Shown: positions 1 to 10,401, numbered from the stretch's first letter. The stretch is DNA of 64,000 bases from Variovorax sp. Root411 (GCF_001425205.1 NZ_LMDW01000012.1:575804-639803), one strand, 5' to 3'. Notes: generated from the letters alone by a model not told the origin. Program-made: numbers and translations.

Positions 1-1078
1 TCACGTAGTAGCCGATCGCCAGGATGAAGACCAGCAGCGCGCCCGCGCCGATGCCCGGATAGGTCTGCGGCACGTACACGCGGAAGAAGGCCGCCAGCGG
101 CGAACTGCCCAGCGAGACGGCTGCGCGCAGGTAAGTGGGCGGCACGCTCTTCATCACGCTGTAGAGCGGCAGGATCATGAAGGGCAGCAGGATGTGCACC
201 ATCGCGATGATCACGCCGGTGCGGTTGAACAGTAGCGCCAGCGGATGGTCGGTCAGGCCGATGCCCATGAGGCCGCGGTTGACCAGCCCTTCGGATTGCA
301 GCAGCACGATCCACGCGGCCACGCGCACCAGGATGGAGGTCCAGAACGGCACCAGCACCAGGATCATCAGCACGTTGGCCTTGCGCGCCGGCAGCGTCGA
401 CAGCCACCAGGCCAGCGGATAGGCCAGCAGCAGGCAGAAGAAGGTGACCACGGCGCTGATCTGGAAGGTGCGCAGCAGGATGCCGGCAAAGGCGCGCTGG
501 TCGGCGGGCATGCGCTCCACTTCGCCGGCCGCGTCGCGCCGCAGGTCGACCGAGGCGAGCAGGTAGTCGGGCGTCCAGCGAGAGCCGTTCTTGGCGATCG
601 CCTGCCAGTACGGCGCTTCGCCCCAGCGCGGGTCGAGCTCCAGCATGCGCGCCTTGATTTCTTCGGGCGTGCCGGCGATTGGCAGCGCACGGAAGGTGCC
701 CATCACCAGCGAGCGGGCGCCTGCGATCTCGGTGTTGAGGCGGCGCGCCAGGGCGCCCGCATCGGAGCTGTCGGGCAACTGGCCGAGATCGGCCGCGATG
801 GCCGCATAGGCCGCAGGCGCGGGCGCCTCTTTTCGGTTCCAGCCGTCGAGCGCACGCACGGTGCGCGGCAGCGCGTTGGCCACCTCGGGGTTCTCGACCG
901 CGCGCTGCAGCAGCGCCACGATGGGCACCAGCAAGGTCAGCAGCAGAAACACCAGCAGCGGCACCGTGAGCGCAAAGGCGCGCCACTTGCGGCGGGCCTC
1001 GGCGCGCGCCAGCGCACGCCGGAGCTCGCCGGGCGGGGCCTGCGTGGAAACCAGGGGGACAGACGTTGCCGCGTGCAT
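1..1078 (-). CDS. ABC transporter permease, spermidine/putrescine type (PotB-like), C-terminus cut by window edge
   Basis: Inner-membrane permease of an ABC importer. The reading frame is open from an ATG at 1078 to base 1, giving 359 codons without a stop, so the last part lies outside the window. After a basic N-terminus there is a first membrane span (about residues 35-60), then an unusually long periplasmic stretch of roughly 140 residues, then several spans. A binding-protein-dependent transport signature of the EAA type is visible near the end (YLRAAVSLGSSPLAAFFRV). It starts 22 bases after the solute-binding gene and follows the ATPase gene, so the order is ATPase, binding protein, permease; a second permease is expected just outside the window. 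The substrate is inferred from neighbours, not from the protein. Confidence 0.85.
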   Translation of the reverse strand, partial: MHAATSVPLVSTQAPPGELRRALARAEARRKWRAFALTVPLLVFLLLTLLVPIVALLQRAVENPEVANALPRTVRALDGWNRKEAPAPAAYAAIAADLGQLPDSSDAGALARRLNTEIAGARSLVMGTFRALPIAGTPEEIKARMLELDPRWGEAPYWQAIAKNGSRWTPDYLLASVDLRRDAAGEVERMPADQRAFAGILLRTFQISAVVTFFCLLLAYPLAWWLSTLPARKANVLMILVLVPFWTSILVRVAAWIVLLQSEGLVNRGLMGIGLTDHPLALLFNRTGVIIAMVHILLPFMILPLYSVMKSVPPTYLRAAVSLGSSPLAAFFRVYVPQTYPGIGAGALLVFILAIGYYV

Positions 1079-1100
1079 GGCTTTTTTCGCGCCCGCTCGT

Positions 1101-2129
1101 TTACTGCGTGGCCCAGGAGGCGAAGCGCTTCTCGAGCGCCTCGCCCTGGTCGGCCCAGAAGCCGACGCTGAACTGCAGCGCATCCTTGGCGTTGGTCGCC
1201 GAGGTCGGCAGGTCGGCCAGCACCTTGGGGCTGAGCGAGGCCAGCGCCTTGGTGTTGGTGGGGCCGTAGGCGATGCTCTGGGCATAGACCGCCTGGTTGG
1301 CCGGCTGCATCGCGAACTGGATGTACTTCAGCGAGGCTTCCTTGTTCGGCGCGCCCTTCGGAATCACGAGGTAGTCGAGGTCGTAGATGCCGCCCGGCCA
1401 GTAGATCTTGAGGTCGCGGCCTTCGCGGTTGGCGGCGTCGATGCGGCCGTTGTACACGGTGGTCAGCACCACGTCGCCGGCCACCAGGAACTGCGGCGGC
1501 TGCGCACCGGCTTCCCACCACTGGATGTTCGGCTTGAGCTCGGTGAGCTTCTTGAACGCGCGGTCGGCGCCTTCCTTGGTGCCGAGCACCTTGTAGACGT
1601 CAGCCGGCTTCACGCCGTCGGCCATGAGCGCGAACTCGAGGTTGTAGCGCGCGCCCTTGCGCATGCCGCGCTTGCCGGGAATCTTCTTCACGTCCCAGAA
1701 GTCGGCCCAGCTGGTGGGCGCGGTCTTGAGCTTCTCGCCGTTGTAGGCCATCACGGTCGACCACACGAACAGGCCCACGCCGCAGTCGGTAACGGCGGCC
1801 GGCAGGAAGTCGGCCTTGCTGCCGATCTTGGAATAGTCGAGCTTCTCGAACAGGCCCTCGTCGCAGCCGCGCGCCGCGTCGGGCGATTCGACCTCGACCA
1901 CGTCCCAGGTGACCTTCTTGGTCTCGACCATGGCCTTGATCTTGGCCTGTTCGCCGTTGTATTCGACCGGAATGATCTTGGTGCCGGTCTTCTCGTAGGG
2001 CTCGTAGTAGGCCTTCTTCTGGGCATTGGCGTTGGCGCCGCCGAAGTTGACCACGGTGAGCTGCTGTTGGGCGATGGCCGGCAGCGCGAAGCTGGCGGCG
2101 ACGATGCAGGCGAGGAATGTCTTTTTCAT
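1101..2129 (-). CDS. Periplasmic solute-binding protein of polyamine-type ABC importer (PotD/PotF-like)
   Basis: 342-residue secreted binding protein that would deliver substrate to the permease encoded next. The start at 2129 gives a classic signal peptide (MKKTFLACIVAASFALPAIA) with cleavage after AIA, and AGGAAG sits 9 bases upstream; a longer upstream reading frame only adds low-complexity residues. The mature protein begins with QQLTVVNFGG and has the extracellular-binding-protein family 1 fold expected of PotD relatives, including a YNGE segment and a WPGGIYDLDYLVIPKGA segment in the second lobe. Linked to a PotA-type ATPase, an aminotransferase and an acetylpolyamine-amidohydrolase-like gene, so a polyamine or related amine is the likely ligand (inference). 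Confidence 0.88.
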   Translation of the reverse strand: MKKTFLACIVAASFALPAIAQQQLTVVNFGGANANAQKKAYYEPYEKTGTKIIPVEYNGEQAKIKAMVETKKVTWDVVEVESPDAARGCDEGLFEKLDYSKIGSKADFLPAAVTDCGVGLFVWSTVMAYNGEKLKTAPTSWADFWDVKKIPGKRGMRKGARYNLEFALMADGVKPADVYKVLGTKEGADRAFKKLTELKPNIQWWEAGAQPPQFLVAGDVVLTTVYNGRIDAANREGRDLKIYWPGGIYDLDYLVIPKGAPNKEASLKYIQFAMQPANQAVYAQSIAYGPTNTKALASLSPKVLADLPTSATNAKDALQFSVGFWADQGEALEKRFASWATQ

Positions 2130-2187
2130 GATGGAAATCTTCCTGGGTGATGAAAGGAAACGAGGGAACAACAACAACGGACCGGGA

Positions 2188-3282
<1,095 letters not shown>

Positions 3283-3309
3283 GGAGGATTCCGGGAAAGG
3301 ATCGATCGA

Positions 3310-4602
3310 TCAGCGCAGCGCGGCGAAGCTGTCCGCGAGAAGCGCCAGGCCTTCGTCCACAAGCAAGTCGGATGCCGTGAGCGGCACCAGTACACGAATT
3401 ACATTGCCGTAGGTGCCGCATGACAGCAGGATTAACCCGCGCCGCGCCGCCTCCGCGACCACCTGGCGGGTCAGTGCGGCATCGGGCCGCGCGGTGTCGC
3501 CCTGCTCGAACAGCTCGATGGCCACCATGGCGCCGAGCCCGCGCACGTCGCCGATGGCCGGCACATCGGCCGCGATGCGGCGCAGCCCGGCCGTCAGCCG
3601 TTCGCCCAGCGCCCGGCTGCGCGCGAGCAGTTGCTCGTCGTCGAACACTTTCAGCACCGCGAGCGCCGCGGCACAGCCGATGGGGCTGCCGGCATAGGTG
3701 CCGCCCAGGCCGCCGGGCGCGGGCGCGTCCATCACCTCGGCGCGGCCCACCACGCCGGAGATCGGGAAGCCGCCCGCCATCGACTTGGCAGTGGTGATCA
3801 GGTCGGGCGCCACGGGCCACTGCTCGCTGGCAAACCAGGTGCCGGTGCGGCCGGCGCCGGTCTGCACCTCGTCGGCAATGATCAGGATGCCGTGGCGGTC
3901 CGCCAGCGCGCGCAGGCCTTCGACGAAGTCGTTGGGCGCCACGTAGAAGCCGCCCTCGCCCTGCACCGGCTCCAGGATGAAGGCGGCCACGCGCTCGGGC
4001 TCGATGTCGTTCTTGAACAGCAGCTCGACCGAGTGCAGCGCATCGTCCACGCTCACGCCGTGCAGCGCGTTCGGGTACAGCGCATGGAACACCTCGCCCG
4101 GGAAGGGGCCGAAGCCGATCTTGTAGGGAGCGACCTTGCCGGTCAGGCCGAGCGTCATCATCGTGCGGCCGTGGTAGCCGCCGGTGAAGGCGATGACGCC
4201 GGGGCGCCGGGTGTGGGCGCGGGCGATCTTGACCGCGTTCTCCACCGCCTCCGCACCGGTGCTCAGGAAGATCGACTTCTTCGCGAACGCGCCCGGTGCC
4301 AGTGCATTCAGGCGCTCGGCCAGCTCCACGTAGGGCTCGTAGGCCACCACCTGGAAGCAGGTGTGCGAATAGAGATCGACCTGCGCCTTCACGGCGGCGC
4401 TGATCTCCGGGTGGCAGTGGCCGGTGTTGAGCACCGCGATGCCGCCGGCGAAGTCGATGTAGCGGCGGCCCTCGACGTCCCACAGTTCGGCGTTGGCGGC
4501 GCGGCTGACGAAGATTTCATGGGCCTGGCCCACACCGCGGGCGACGGCCGCGCTGCGGCGGGCCATGAGGGCGGCATTGCTGAGATGGGGTTCGCGTTGC
4601 AT
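3310..4602 (-). CDS. Class III aminotransferase, 4-aminobutyrate transaminase type (GabT-like)
   Basis: 430-residue PLP enzyme that moves an omega-amino group from a compound such as GABA or an aminated polyamine product to 2-oxoglutarate. The start at 4602 gives MQREPHLSNAALMARR and the length normal for GabT (about 425); upstream extension in frame crosses the regulatory region. Seen: cofactor-phosphate region STGAEAVENAVKIARAHT, the DEVQTGAGRTG motif, and the Schiff-base lysine at residue 273 in ITTAKSMAGGFP. It is the first gene of the leftward ABC transporter operon and is divergent from a MocR regulator, the arrangement of gabT/gabR systems. Substrate could also be putrescine or 5-aminovalerate. 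Confidence 0.88.
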   Translation of the reverse strand: MQREPHLSNAALMARRSAAVARGVGQAHEIFVSRAANAELWDVEGRRYIDFAGGIAVLNTGHCHPEISAAVKAQVDLYSHTCFQVVAYEPYVELAERLNALAPGAFAKKSIFLSTGAEAVENAVKIARAHTRRPGVIAFTGGYHGRTMMTLGLTGKVAPYKIGFGPFPGEVFHALYPNALHGVSVDDALHSVELLFKNDIEPERVAAFILEPVQGEGGFYVAPNDFVEGLRALADRHGILIIADEVQTGAGRTGTWFASEQWPVAPDLITTAKSMAGGFPISGVVGRAEVMDAPAPGGLGGTYAGSPIGCAAALAVLKVFDDEQLLARSRALGERLTAGLRRIAADVPAIGDVRGLGAMVAIELFEQGDTARPDAALTRQVVAEAARRGLILLSCGTYGNVIRVLVPLTASDLLVDEGLALLADSFAALR

Positions 4603-4664
4603 GGTACGACCTGTGCTTTGAAGGAGGAATGCCGGCACTCTAGGTCGCGCGAATCGATCCAGCC

Positions 4665-4721
4665 ATGTACACCGGAAGTGATCGCCGGGGAGACTGTACT
4701 GGTCTTGTATCCTGTACATAC
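4665..4721. promoter_or_regulatory. Candidate MocR operator: three TGTAC cores in the divergent promoter region
   Basis: The 163-base gap between the aminotransferase and MocR genes carries TGTAC at 4666-4670, 4695-4699 and 4713-4717. The last copy sits inside an imperfect inverted repeat, GTAT at 4707-4710 and ATAC at 4718-4721. MocR/GabR regulators are known to bind repeated sites in such divergent regions, so these are likely operator half-sites. The assignment is inference from position and repetition. Confidence 0.5.
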
Positions 4722-4765
4722 TTTCCTCAATATGGTGCAGGCCGGACTGCCGGAGACGCCCCCCG

Positions 4766-6178
4766 ATGCTCATTCTTCGCCCCGAACAGCCGACGCCGCT
4801 GGTAAGCCAGATCGTTGAAGGGCTGCGCGGCCTGATCGGCACCCAGAAGCTCAAGGCCGACAGCAAGCTGCCGTCGATCCGCGCCTTTGCCGCGGCGCAC
4901 GGCGTCAGTGTCTTCACGGTGGTCGAAGCCTACGATCGGCTGGTGGCCCAGGGCCTGCTGGTCTCGCGCGCCAACGCGGGTTTCTTCGTCAAGCGGCGCA
5001 GCGACGAGAGCGCCGCCGGCGCGGCAAGCACGCCCCGCCCGGACCCCCGCTTCGACGCCCGCTGGTACCTGCAGCAGATCTTCGAGAACCGCAACCTGCC
5101 GCTCAAGCCCGGCTGCGGCTGGCTGCCGCACGACTGGCTGTTCGAGGACGGCATGCGCCGCAGCCTGCGCCACCTGGCCTCCGAAGGCACCGACATCGGC
5201 GGCTACGGCCTGCCCTTCGGCCACATGGCGCTGCGCATGGCCACGGCCGAGGCGCTGTCGGAGCAGCAGATCGTGGTCGAGGCCGCGCAGGTGCTGTTGA
5301 CCCAGGGCTCCAGCCAGGCGCTGGACCTGGTCGCGCGCCGGCTGCTCAAGCCGGGCGATGCGGTGCTGGTGGACGACCCCGGTTATCCGAACCTGATGTT
5401 CATGCTGCGCTTCCTGGGCGTGGAGCTCATCGGCGTGCCGCGCATCCCTTCGGGCTACGACATGCCCGCACTCGAGGCGCTGCTCGCGGTGCACCGGCCC
5501 AAGGCCTTCTTCACCCAGCCGCGGCTGCAGAGCCCGACCTGCTCGATGGCCTCGCTGCCGCAGCTGGTGCAACTGCTGCAGCTGGCGCAGGCGCACGACT
5601 TCACGCTGGTCGAGAACGACATCTACGCCGAGATGGATGCGTCGATGCGTCCCTCGCTCGCCAGCCTGGGGCAGCTGCGCCGCGTGGTCTACGTGGGCAG
5701 CTATTCGAAGACCATCTCGCCGAACATCCGGGTGGGCTACGTGGTCGCGCAGCCGGAGCTGCTCGAAGAGCTGGCGCAGCTCAAGATGATCTCGGGCCTG
5801 ACCTCGTCCGACATCACCGAGCGCCTGGCCTTCGGCACCGTGACGGACGGGCGCTGGCGCAAGCATCTCAAGGCCCTGCGCGACCGCCTCGCGCAGGCAC
5901 GGGGCAGCGTCGCGAGGCGGCTGGACGGGCTGGGCTTCGAGCTGTTCCACGAAGCCGCGGCCGGCATGTACCTGTGGGCCCGGCATCCGGACATTGCCGA
6001 CAGCGCCGAGCTCTCGCGCCGCGCTGCGGCCGAGGGAATCATGCTCGGCCCGGGCCAGCTGTTCCTGGTCAATCCGCATCCCACCGGCTGGCTGCGCTTC
6101 AACGTGGCCTTCAGCGAGGACGAGCGGCTCTGGCGCTTCCTGGAGCGCAGCATCGAAGAGCAGCGCAGGTACGACTGA
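4766..6178 (+). CDS. MocR-family (GntR-aminotransferase fusion) transcriptional regulator
   Basis: 470-residue regulator with an N-terminal winged helix (about residues 8-78; LPSIRAFAAAHGVSVFTVVEAYDRL holds the recognition helix) joined by a short linker to a fold-type I aminotransferase domain. The PLP-binding lysine is K315 in YVGSYSKTISPNIRVG, and the VENDIYAEMD motif that holds the pyridine ring is present, so it should bind PLP and sense an amine. Its gene is divergent from the GabT-like gene and followed by ocd and amidohydrolase-like genes, which it probably controls. The window-wide comparison with GabR is by architecture only. Confidence 0.9.
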   Translation: MLILRPEQPTPLVSQIVEGLRGLIGTQKLKADSKLPSIRAFAAAHGVSVFTVVEAYDRLVAQGLLVSRANAGFFVKRRSDESAAGAASTPRPDPRFDARWYLQQIFENRNLPLKPGCGWLPHDWLFEDGMRRSLRHLASEGTDIGGYGLPFGHMALRMATAEALSEQQIVVEAAQVLLTQGSSQALDLVARRLLKPGDAVLVDDPGYPNLMFMLRFLGVELIGVPRIPSGYDMPALEALLAVHRPKAFFTQPRLQSPTCSMASLPQLVQLLQLAQAHDFTLVENDIYAEMDASMRPSLASLGQLRRVVYVGSYSKTISPNIRVGYVVAQPELLEELAQLKMISGLTSSDITERLAFGTVTDGRWRKHLKALRDRLAQARGSVARRLDGLGFELFHEAAAGMYLWARHPDIADSAELSRRAAAEGIMLGPGQLFLVNPHPTGWLRFNVAFSEDERLWRFLERSIEEQRRYD

Positions 6179-6312
6179 CGTTGCTCGCAATGGCGCGCAA
6201 GCAGGCGCACAATGGCTTCAACCCTTGGCGCAGGCGCATCCTGAATCAGCCATGGTGGAGTGAACATGCGATGGGATGAAGCGCCGAGCCGGGCTACGCA
6301 AGGAGCCATGTC

Positions 6313-7362
6313 ATGACCCGCTTCATCGATGTTCACAGCCTGGTCCGCCTGGTGGACGAGACCGGCGTTCCGCAGTTCCTCATGGCCCTGGCCGACGCGC
6401 TGCGCGACGACTTCCTGCGGTGGCGCGAGTTCGACAAGAAGGCGCGCGTGGCCAGCCATTCGCATCTTGGCGTGATCGAACTCATGCCGGTGGCCGACGA
6501 CGGCGCCTATGCCTTCAAGTACGTCAACGGGCATCCGAACAACACCCAGCTCGGGCTGCCGACCGTCATGGCTTTCGGCGTGCTGGCGGAAGTCGATACG
6601 GGCTACCCGGTGCTGCTTTCCGAGCTCACGCTCACCACCGCATTGCGCACGGCCGCCACCTCGGCCATGGCGGCGCAGGCCCTGGCGCGGCCCGGTTCGC
6701 GCAGCCTCGCGCTGATCGGCAACGGTTCGCAGAGCGAATTCCAGGCGCTGGCCTTCCATGCGCTGCTGGGCATCGAGCAAGTGCGCGTGTATGACTCCGA
6801 CCCGCACGCCACCGACAAGCTGGTGCGCCATCTGTCGGCGTGCACGCCGCTGGACATCGTGCGTGCGCGCTCCGTGGCGGAGGCCGTGCGCGGTGCCGAC
6901 ATCGTCACCACCGTCACCGCCTGCCAGGGGCGCGCGACCGTGCTCACGCCCGAGATGATCGAGCCGGGCATGCACATCAATGCCGTGGGCGGCGATTCGC
7001 CCGGCAAGACCGAACTGCACCCCGACGTGCTGCGCAAGGCGCGGGTGTTCGTCGAGTACGAGCCGCAGACGCGCGTGGAGGGCGAGATCCAGCAGGTGGG
7101 GGCCGACTTTCCGGTGCACGAGCTGTGGCGCGTGCTGCTCGGCGAAGTGCCCGGCCGCGAAACCCCCACACAGGTCACGCTGTTCGATTCGGTCGGCTTC
7201 GCGCTGGAAGACTACACGGCGCTGCGCTACATACAGCGCATTGCGACCGAACGCGGCGTCGGCCAGCAGATCGCGCTGGTGCCCGAGCTGGAGGACCCGA
7301 AGGACTTGTTCGGCCTCACGGCCTCGGGGCGGCGCCGAGCGGTGCTGCGGCGTGCGGCATGA
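6313..7362 (+). CDS. Ornithine cyclodeaminase / mu-crystallin family protein
   Basis: 349-residue NAD-dependent enzyme of the family that converts ornithine to proline and ammonia, or acts on related imines. The family sequence is recognisable throughout: substrate-side K-x-VNGHPNN, TALRTAATSAMAAQALARPGS and the Rossmann motif LALIGNGSQSEFQA (usually GxGxQ), then AVGGDSPGKTEL. AAGGAG ends about 8 bases before the ATG, and the length matches ornithine cyclodeaminases (about 350). It lies 134 bases after the MocR gene and only 7 bases before the amidohydrolase-like gene. In this context it may process an ornithine-like or cyclic imine product of polyamine breakdown (inference). Confidence 0.85.
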   Translation: MTRFIDVHSLVRLVDETGVPQFLMALADALRDDFLRWREFDKKARVASHSHLGVIELMPVADDGAYAFKYVNGHPNNTQLGLPTVMAFGVLAEVDTGYPVLLSELTLTTALRTAATSAMAAQALARPGSRSLALIGNGSQSEFQALAFHALLGIEQVRVYDSDPHATDKLVRHLSACTPLDIVRARSVAEAVRGADIVTTVTACQGRATVLTPEMIEPGMHINAVGGDSPGKTELHPDVLRKARVFVEYEPQTRVEGEIQQVGADFPVHELWRVLLGEVPGRETPTQVTLFDSVGFALEDYTALRYIQRIATERGVGQQIALVPELEDPKDLFGLTASGRRRAVLRRAA

Positions 7363-7369
7363 TGGCGGC

Positions 7370-8410
7370 ATGCTCACCATCTACAACGACCAGCACGTTC
7401 TTCACCAGGGCAAAGTCGAAATGTTCCGCGGCGAGCTCGTGCCGTGCTTCGAGTTGCCCGCCCGCGTCGACCATGTGAAGCATGAGCTGGAGCGCCGCCG
7501 CTTCGGCGCGCTGCAGGGGCCCGATGCCTTCGACGAGGCGCTGCTGGCCAAGGTGCATGCGCCGCGCTACCTGGACTTCATCGCACATGCATGGGACGAG
7601 TGGATCGCGCTCGACCCGTCCAACGTGTCGCGCGATGCGCTGCCGTCGTACTGGCCCACGCGCGGCATGCGCACCGACGTGCTGCCGAAGAGTTTTCCGG
7701 CGCGCATGGGGCTGTTCTCGTTCGATGCCGGCACGCCGCTGATGGCGGGCAGTTGGGCCGCGGCGCGGCACGGCGCGGCCTGCGCGTGGACCGCGGCGCA
7801 GCGCGTCATCGGCGGCGAGCGCGCCGCCTTCGCGCTCACGCGGCCGCCGGGCCACCATGCGGGCGCCGATTTCTTCGGTGGCTACTGCTTCATCAACAAT
7901 GCCGCGGTCGCGGCGCAGGCGCTGCGCGATGCGGGCGTCGACCGCGTGGCCGTGCTCGACGTGGACTACCACCACGGCAACGGCACCCAGGCCATCTTCT
8001 ACGAGCGCGGCGACGTGCATTTCGCCAGCCTGCACGGCGATCCGCTGACCGACTACCCGTACTACCTGGGCCATGCCGACGAGCGCGGCGCGGGCCAGGG
8101 CGAGGGCTTCAACCACAACCTGCCGCTGCCGCGCGGCACGAACTTCGCAGCGTGGCGCGCGGCGCTGAAGACCGCGCTCGACCGCATCGCAGCGGTGAAG
8201 GCCGGCGCGCTCGTGGTCTCGCTCGGCCTCGACACCTTCGAGGGCGATCCGATCTCGGGCTTCAGGCTGAAAAGCGACGACTACCTGCGCATGGGCGAAG
8301 ACCTCGCGCGCGCGAGCCTGCCCACGGTGTTCGTCTTCGAGGGCGGCTATGCGGTGGCCGAGGTGGGCATCAACGCCGTCAACGTGCTCGAAGGCTTCGA
8401 GCAGGCGTAG
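7370..8410 (+). CDS. Histone deacetylase-like amidohydrolase, acetylpolyamine amidohydrolase type
   Basis: 346-residue zinc enzyme predicted to remove acetyl groups from acetylated polyamines. The start at 7370 gives MLTIYNDQHVLHQGKVEM, the typical beginning of bacterial acetylpolyamine amidohydrolases, and follows the previous stop by 7 bases. Active-site parts seen: RPPGHHAG with H162 and H163, the zinc ligands D199 and H201 in DVDYHHGNGT, and the second Asp in SLGLDTFEGDP. Length fits the approx. 341-residue family. With the PotABCD-like importer and aminotransferase nearby, import of acetylpolyamine, deacetylation and transamination form a coherent route. Confidence 0.88.
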   Translation: MLTIYNDQHVLHQGKVEMFRGELVPCFELPARVDHVKHELERRRFGALQGPDAFDEALLAKVHAPRYLDFIAHAWDEWIALDPSNVSRDALPSYWPTRGMRTDVLPKSFPARMGLFSFDAGTPLMAGSWAAARHGAACAWTAAQRVIGGERAAFALTRPPGHHAGADFFGGYCFINNAAVAAQALRDAGVDRVAVLDVDYHHGNGTQAIFYERGDVHFASLHGDPLTDYPYYLGHADERGAGQGEGFNHNLPLPRGTNFAAWRAALKTALDRIAAVKAGALVVSLGLDTFEGDPISGFRLKSDDYLRMGEDLARASLPTVFVFEGGYAVAEVGINAVNVLEGFEQA

Positions 8411-8448
8411 CTGACGCGCAGGCGACTCCGGTGTGACGATGGACCGGG

Positions 8449-8479
8449 TTTCCCCGGGGAAATCAGGGGAGCCCCGATT
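8449..8479. repeat. Adjacent inverted repeats between the amidohydrolase and Bug genes
   Basis: A perfect 14-base palindrome TTTCCCCGGGGAAA (8449-8462) is followed directly by an imperfect hairpin, AATCAGGGG to CCCCGATT (8461-8479). No U-run follows either, so a terminator is not supported; operator or RNA hairpin are both possible. Confidence 0.4.
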
Positions 8480-8538
8480 GCCTTCGCCAACGGGGCAAGG
8501 CCCAATTGGCGGTTTCAAAGTCAGGACCCCCGTCAGCC

Positions 8539-9513
8539 ATGCTCCGCCGCTCCACCTTCCTCCGTACCGCCGCCACGCTCGCCGCCTGCGGCCTCGCCTT
8601 TCCGATGGCGGCCTTCGCGCAGGGCTTTCCCGCCAAGCCCATCAAGCTGATCGTCGCGTTTCCGGCCGGCGGCCCGACCGACATCACCATGCGCCAGCTC
8701 GCCGACAACGCGAGCAAGATCCTCGGCCAGCCGGTCATCGTCGACAACAAGCCCGGCGCCGCCGGCACGCTGCCCGCGCAGGCGCTGCAGACCTCCCAGC
8801 CCGATGGCTACACCGTCGCGCAGATCCCGCTGGGCGTGTTTCGCATGGGCTACACCACCAAGATCAACTGGGACCCGCTGAAGGACATCACGTACGTCAT
8901 CAACGTCACGGGCTATGCCTTCGGCATCGTGGTGCCCGCCAACAGCCCCTTCAAGACCTGGGCCGACTTCGTTGCCTACGCCAAGGCCAACCCCGGCAAG
9001 CTGACTTACGGCTCCACCGGCAACCTCACCAGCCCGCACCTGACCACCGAGATCGTCGCGCAGAAGGCCGGCATCGAGCTGCAGCATGTTCCCTACAAGG
9101 GCAGTGCCGACCTGATGCTCGCAGTGGTCAGCGGCCAGCTCATGGCCGCCGCCGACAGCACCGGCTTCGCGCCGCAGGTCGAGGCCGGCAAGCTGCGTGT
9201 GCTGAACACCTGGGGCGAGAAGCGCCTGGCCAAATTCCCCGATGCGCCCACGCTGAAGGAACTGGGCTACGACGTGGTGCAGAACTCGCCCTTCGGCATC
9301 GGCGCCCCCAAGGGCACGCCGCCCGAGGTGGTGAAGAAGCTGCACGACGCGTTCAAGCAGGCGATGGAAGAGCCGAGCTACGTCACGGCGCTGGGGCGCT
9401 ACGACATGCTGCCTAACTACATGAGCTCGGCGCAGTACACCAAGTTTGCGCAGGACACGGTGGTGCGGGAGAAGGTGGTGATCGAGAAGCTGGGGTTGGC
9501 GAAGGAGAAGTAA
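8539..9513 (+). CDS. Bug-family tripartite tricarboxylate transporter solute-binding protein
   Basis: 324-residue periplasmic binding protein of the Bug/TctC family, which is greatly expanded in Burkholderiales. The ATG at 8539 opens a Tat-like or Sec signal (MLRRSTFLRTAATLAACGLAF...AFA) cut before QGFPAKPIKLIV. Hallmarks seen: VAFPAGGPTDITMRQLA, VDNKPGAAGT, LTYGSTGN and VPYKGSADLMLAVVSGQ. No TctA/TctB membrane partners are adjacent, which is normal for orphan Bug proteins. The ligand cannot be predicted; carboxylates are usual. An upstream TTG in frame at 8506 is less likely because the signal peptide begins at 8539. Confidence 0.9.
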   Translation: MLRRSTFLRTAATLAACGLAFPMAAFAQGFPAKPIKLIVAFPAGGPTDITMRQLADNASKILGQPVIVDNKPGAAGTLPAQALQTSQPDGYTVAQIPLGVFRMGYTTKINWDPLKDITYVINVTGYAFGIVVPANSPFKTWADFVAYAKANPGKLTYGSTGNLTSPHLTTEIVAQKAGIELQHVPYKGSADLMLAVVSGQLMAAADSTGFAPQVEAGKLRVLNTWGEKRLAKFPDAPTLKELGYDVVQNSPFGIGAPKGTPPEVVKKLHDAFKQAMEEPSYVTALGRYDMLPNYMSSAQYTKFAQDTVVREKVVIEKLGLAKEK

Positions 9514-9549
9514 GCCTGCGGCTTTAGTCCAGATCGCCCGTCAGCCGGG

Positions 9550-10401
9550 TCAGCCAGCAGTGTCGAGGCCCGGGCGCACCAGGATGATCGCGCGCGCCGC
9601 CTCGGCAAACCCTGCACCGCGCTCGCCCTGCGTCACATAGCGCGGCAGGTGCTCCAGCTGCGGCACGAAGCGCGCGACGTTCGCCACGCCGATGCTGTGC
9701 GCGAAGGTGCGGAACATCAGCTGGTCGTTGGTGGAGTCGCCCACGTAGGCCCAGCGGTCCATCTCGTCGTCGAGGGCGCGGCCCCACAGCTCACGCGTGA
9801 TCCAGCGCGCGCCTTCGAGCTTGTCGTTGTCGCCATACCAGCCGTTGATGTGGATGCTGCTCACGGTGGCGTGCATGCCCTCGCGGCGCATCAGCGCCAC
9901 CACGCGCGCAATGGTGGCGTCGCTCAGCTGCACGAACTCGCTGTGGTCGATGGCGATGTCGGTCTCGCGCCCCGGCGAGTCGGTAGCGCGCCCAACGCCC
10001 GGGATCTCGCGTTCGATGCGTGCCAGCACGGCCTGCATGCGCGCGAAGTTGGCGGCGCGCGTGGCGGCATCCTGCTGGTAGCGCTTCTCGATCCGGCCGT
10101 CGGCGGTGGGCAGCAGTGCCACTGCGCCGTTCTCCGCCACGATGGCGTCGATGGGCCAGGTGTTGACGAAGGGCAGGCTCCAGCCCACCGGCCGGCCGGT
10201 GATCGCCACGACGCAAAGGCCCGCGGCCTTGAGGTCGCGCAGCGCCTGCAACGCATCGGGCGTGATCGCGCCTTCGTGGGTCAGTGTGTCGTCGATGTCG
10301 GTGAAGACGCCCACGAGTGCGTTGCGCGCGGCCGCCGGCCACTGGGCCAGCGGCTGCAGGTGATGGGGCGAGGAGGGCAAGGGAGGCGACTGCGAAGGCA
10401 T
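9550..10401 (-). CDS. HAD-superfamily phosphatase, Cof/IIB type
   Basis: 283-residue HAD hydrolase. Motif I is FTDIDDTLTHEG with the nucleophile Asp first in D-x-D-D-T, motif II is the AITGRP segment, and motif IV is VGDSTNDQLMF, all in the order of the IIB subgroup (sucrose-phosphate, mannosyl-phosphoglycerate and Cof phosphatases). A proline-rich N-terminal tail of about 25 residues precedes the domain if the ATG at 10401 is used. Convergent with the Bug gene and divergent from the ABC exporter, so there is no operon clue. The substrate is probably a sugar phosphate. Confidence 0.82.
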   Translation of the reverse strand: MPSQSPPLPSSPHHLQPLAQWPAAARNALVGVFTDIDDTLTHEGAITPDALQALRDLKAAGLCVVAITGRPVGWSLPFVNTWPIDAIVAENGAVALLPTADGRIEKRYQQDAATRAANFARMQAVLARIEREIPGVGRATDSPGRETDIAIDHSEFVQLSDATIARVVALMRREGMHATVSSIHINGWYGDNDKLEGARWITRELWGRALDDEMDRWAYVGDSTNDQLMFRTFAHSIGVANVARFVPQLEHLPRYVTQGERGAGFAEAARAIILVRPGLDTAG

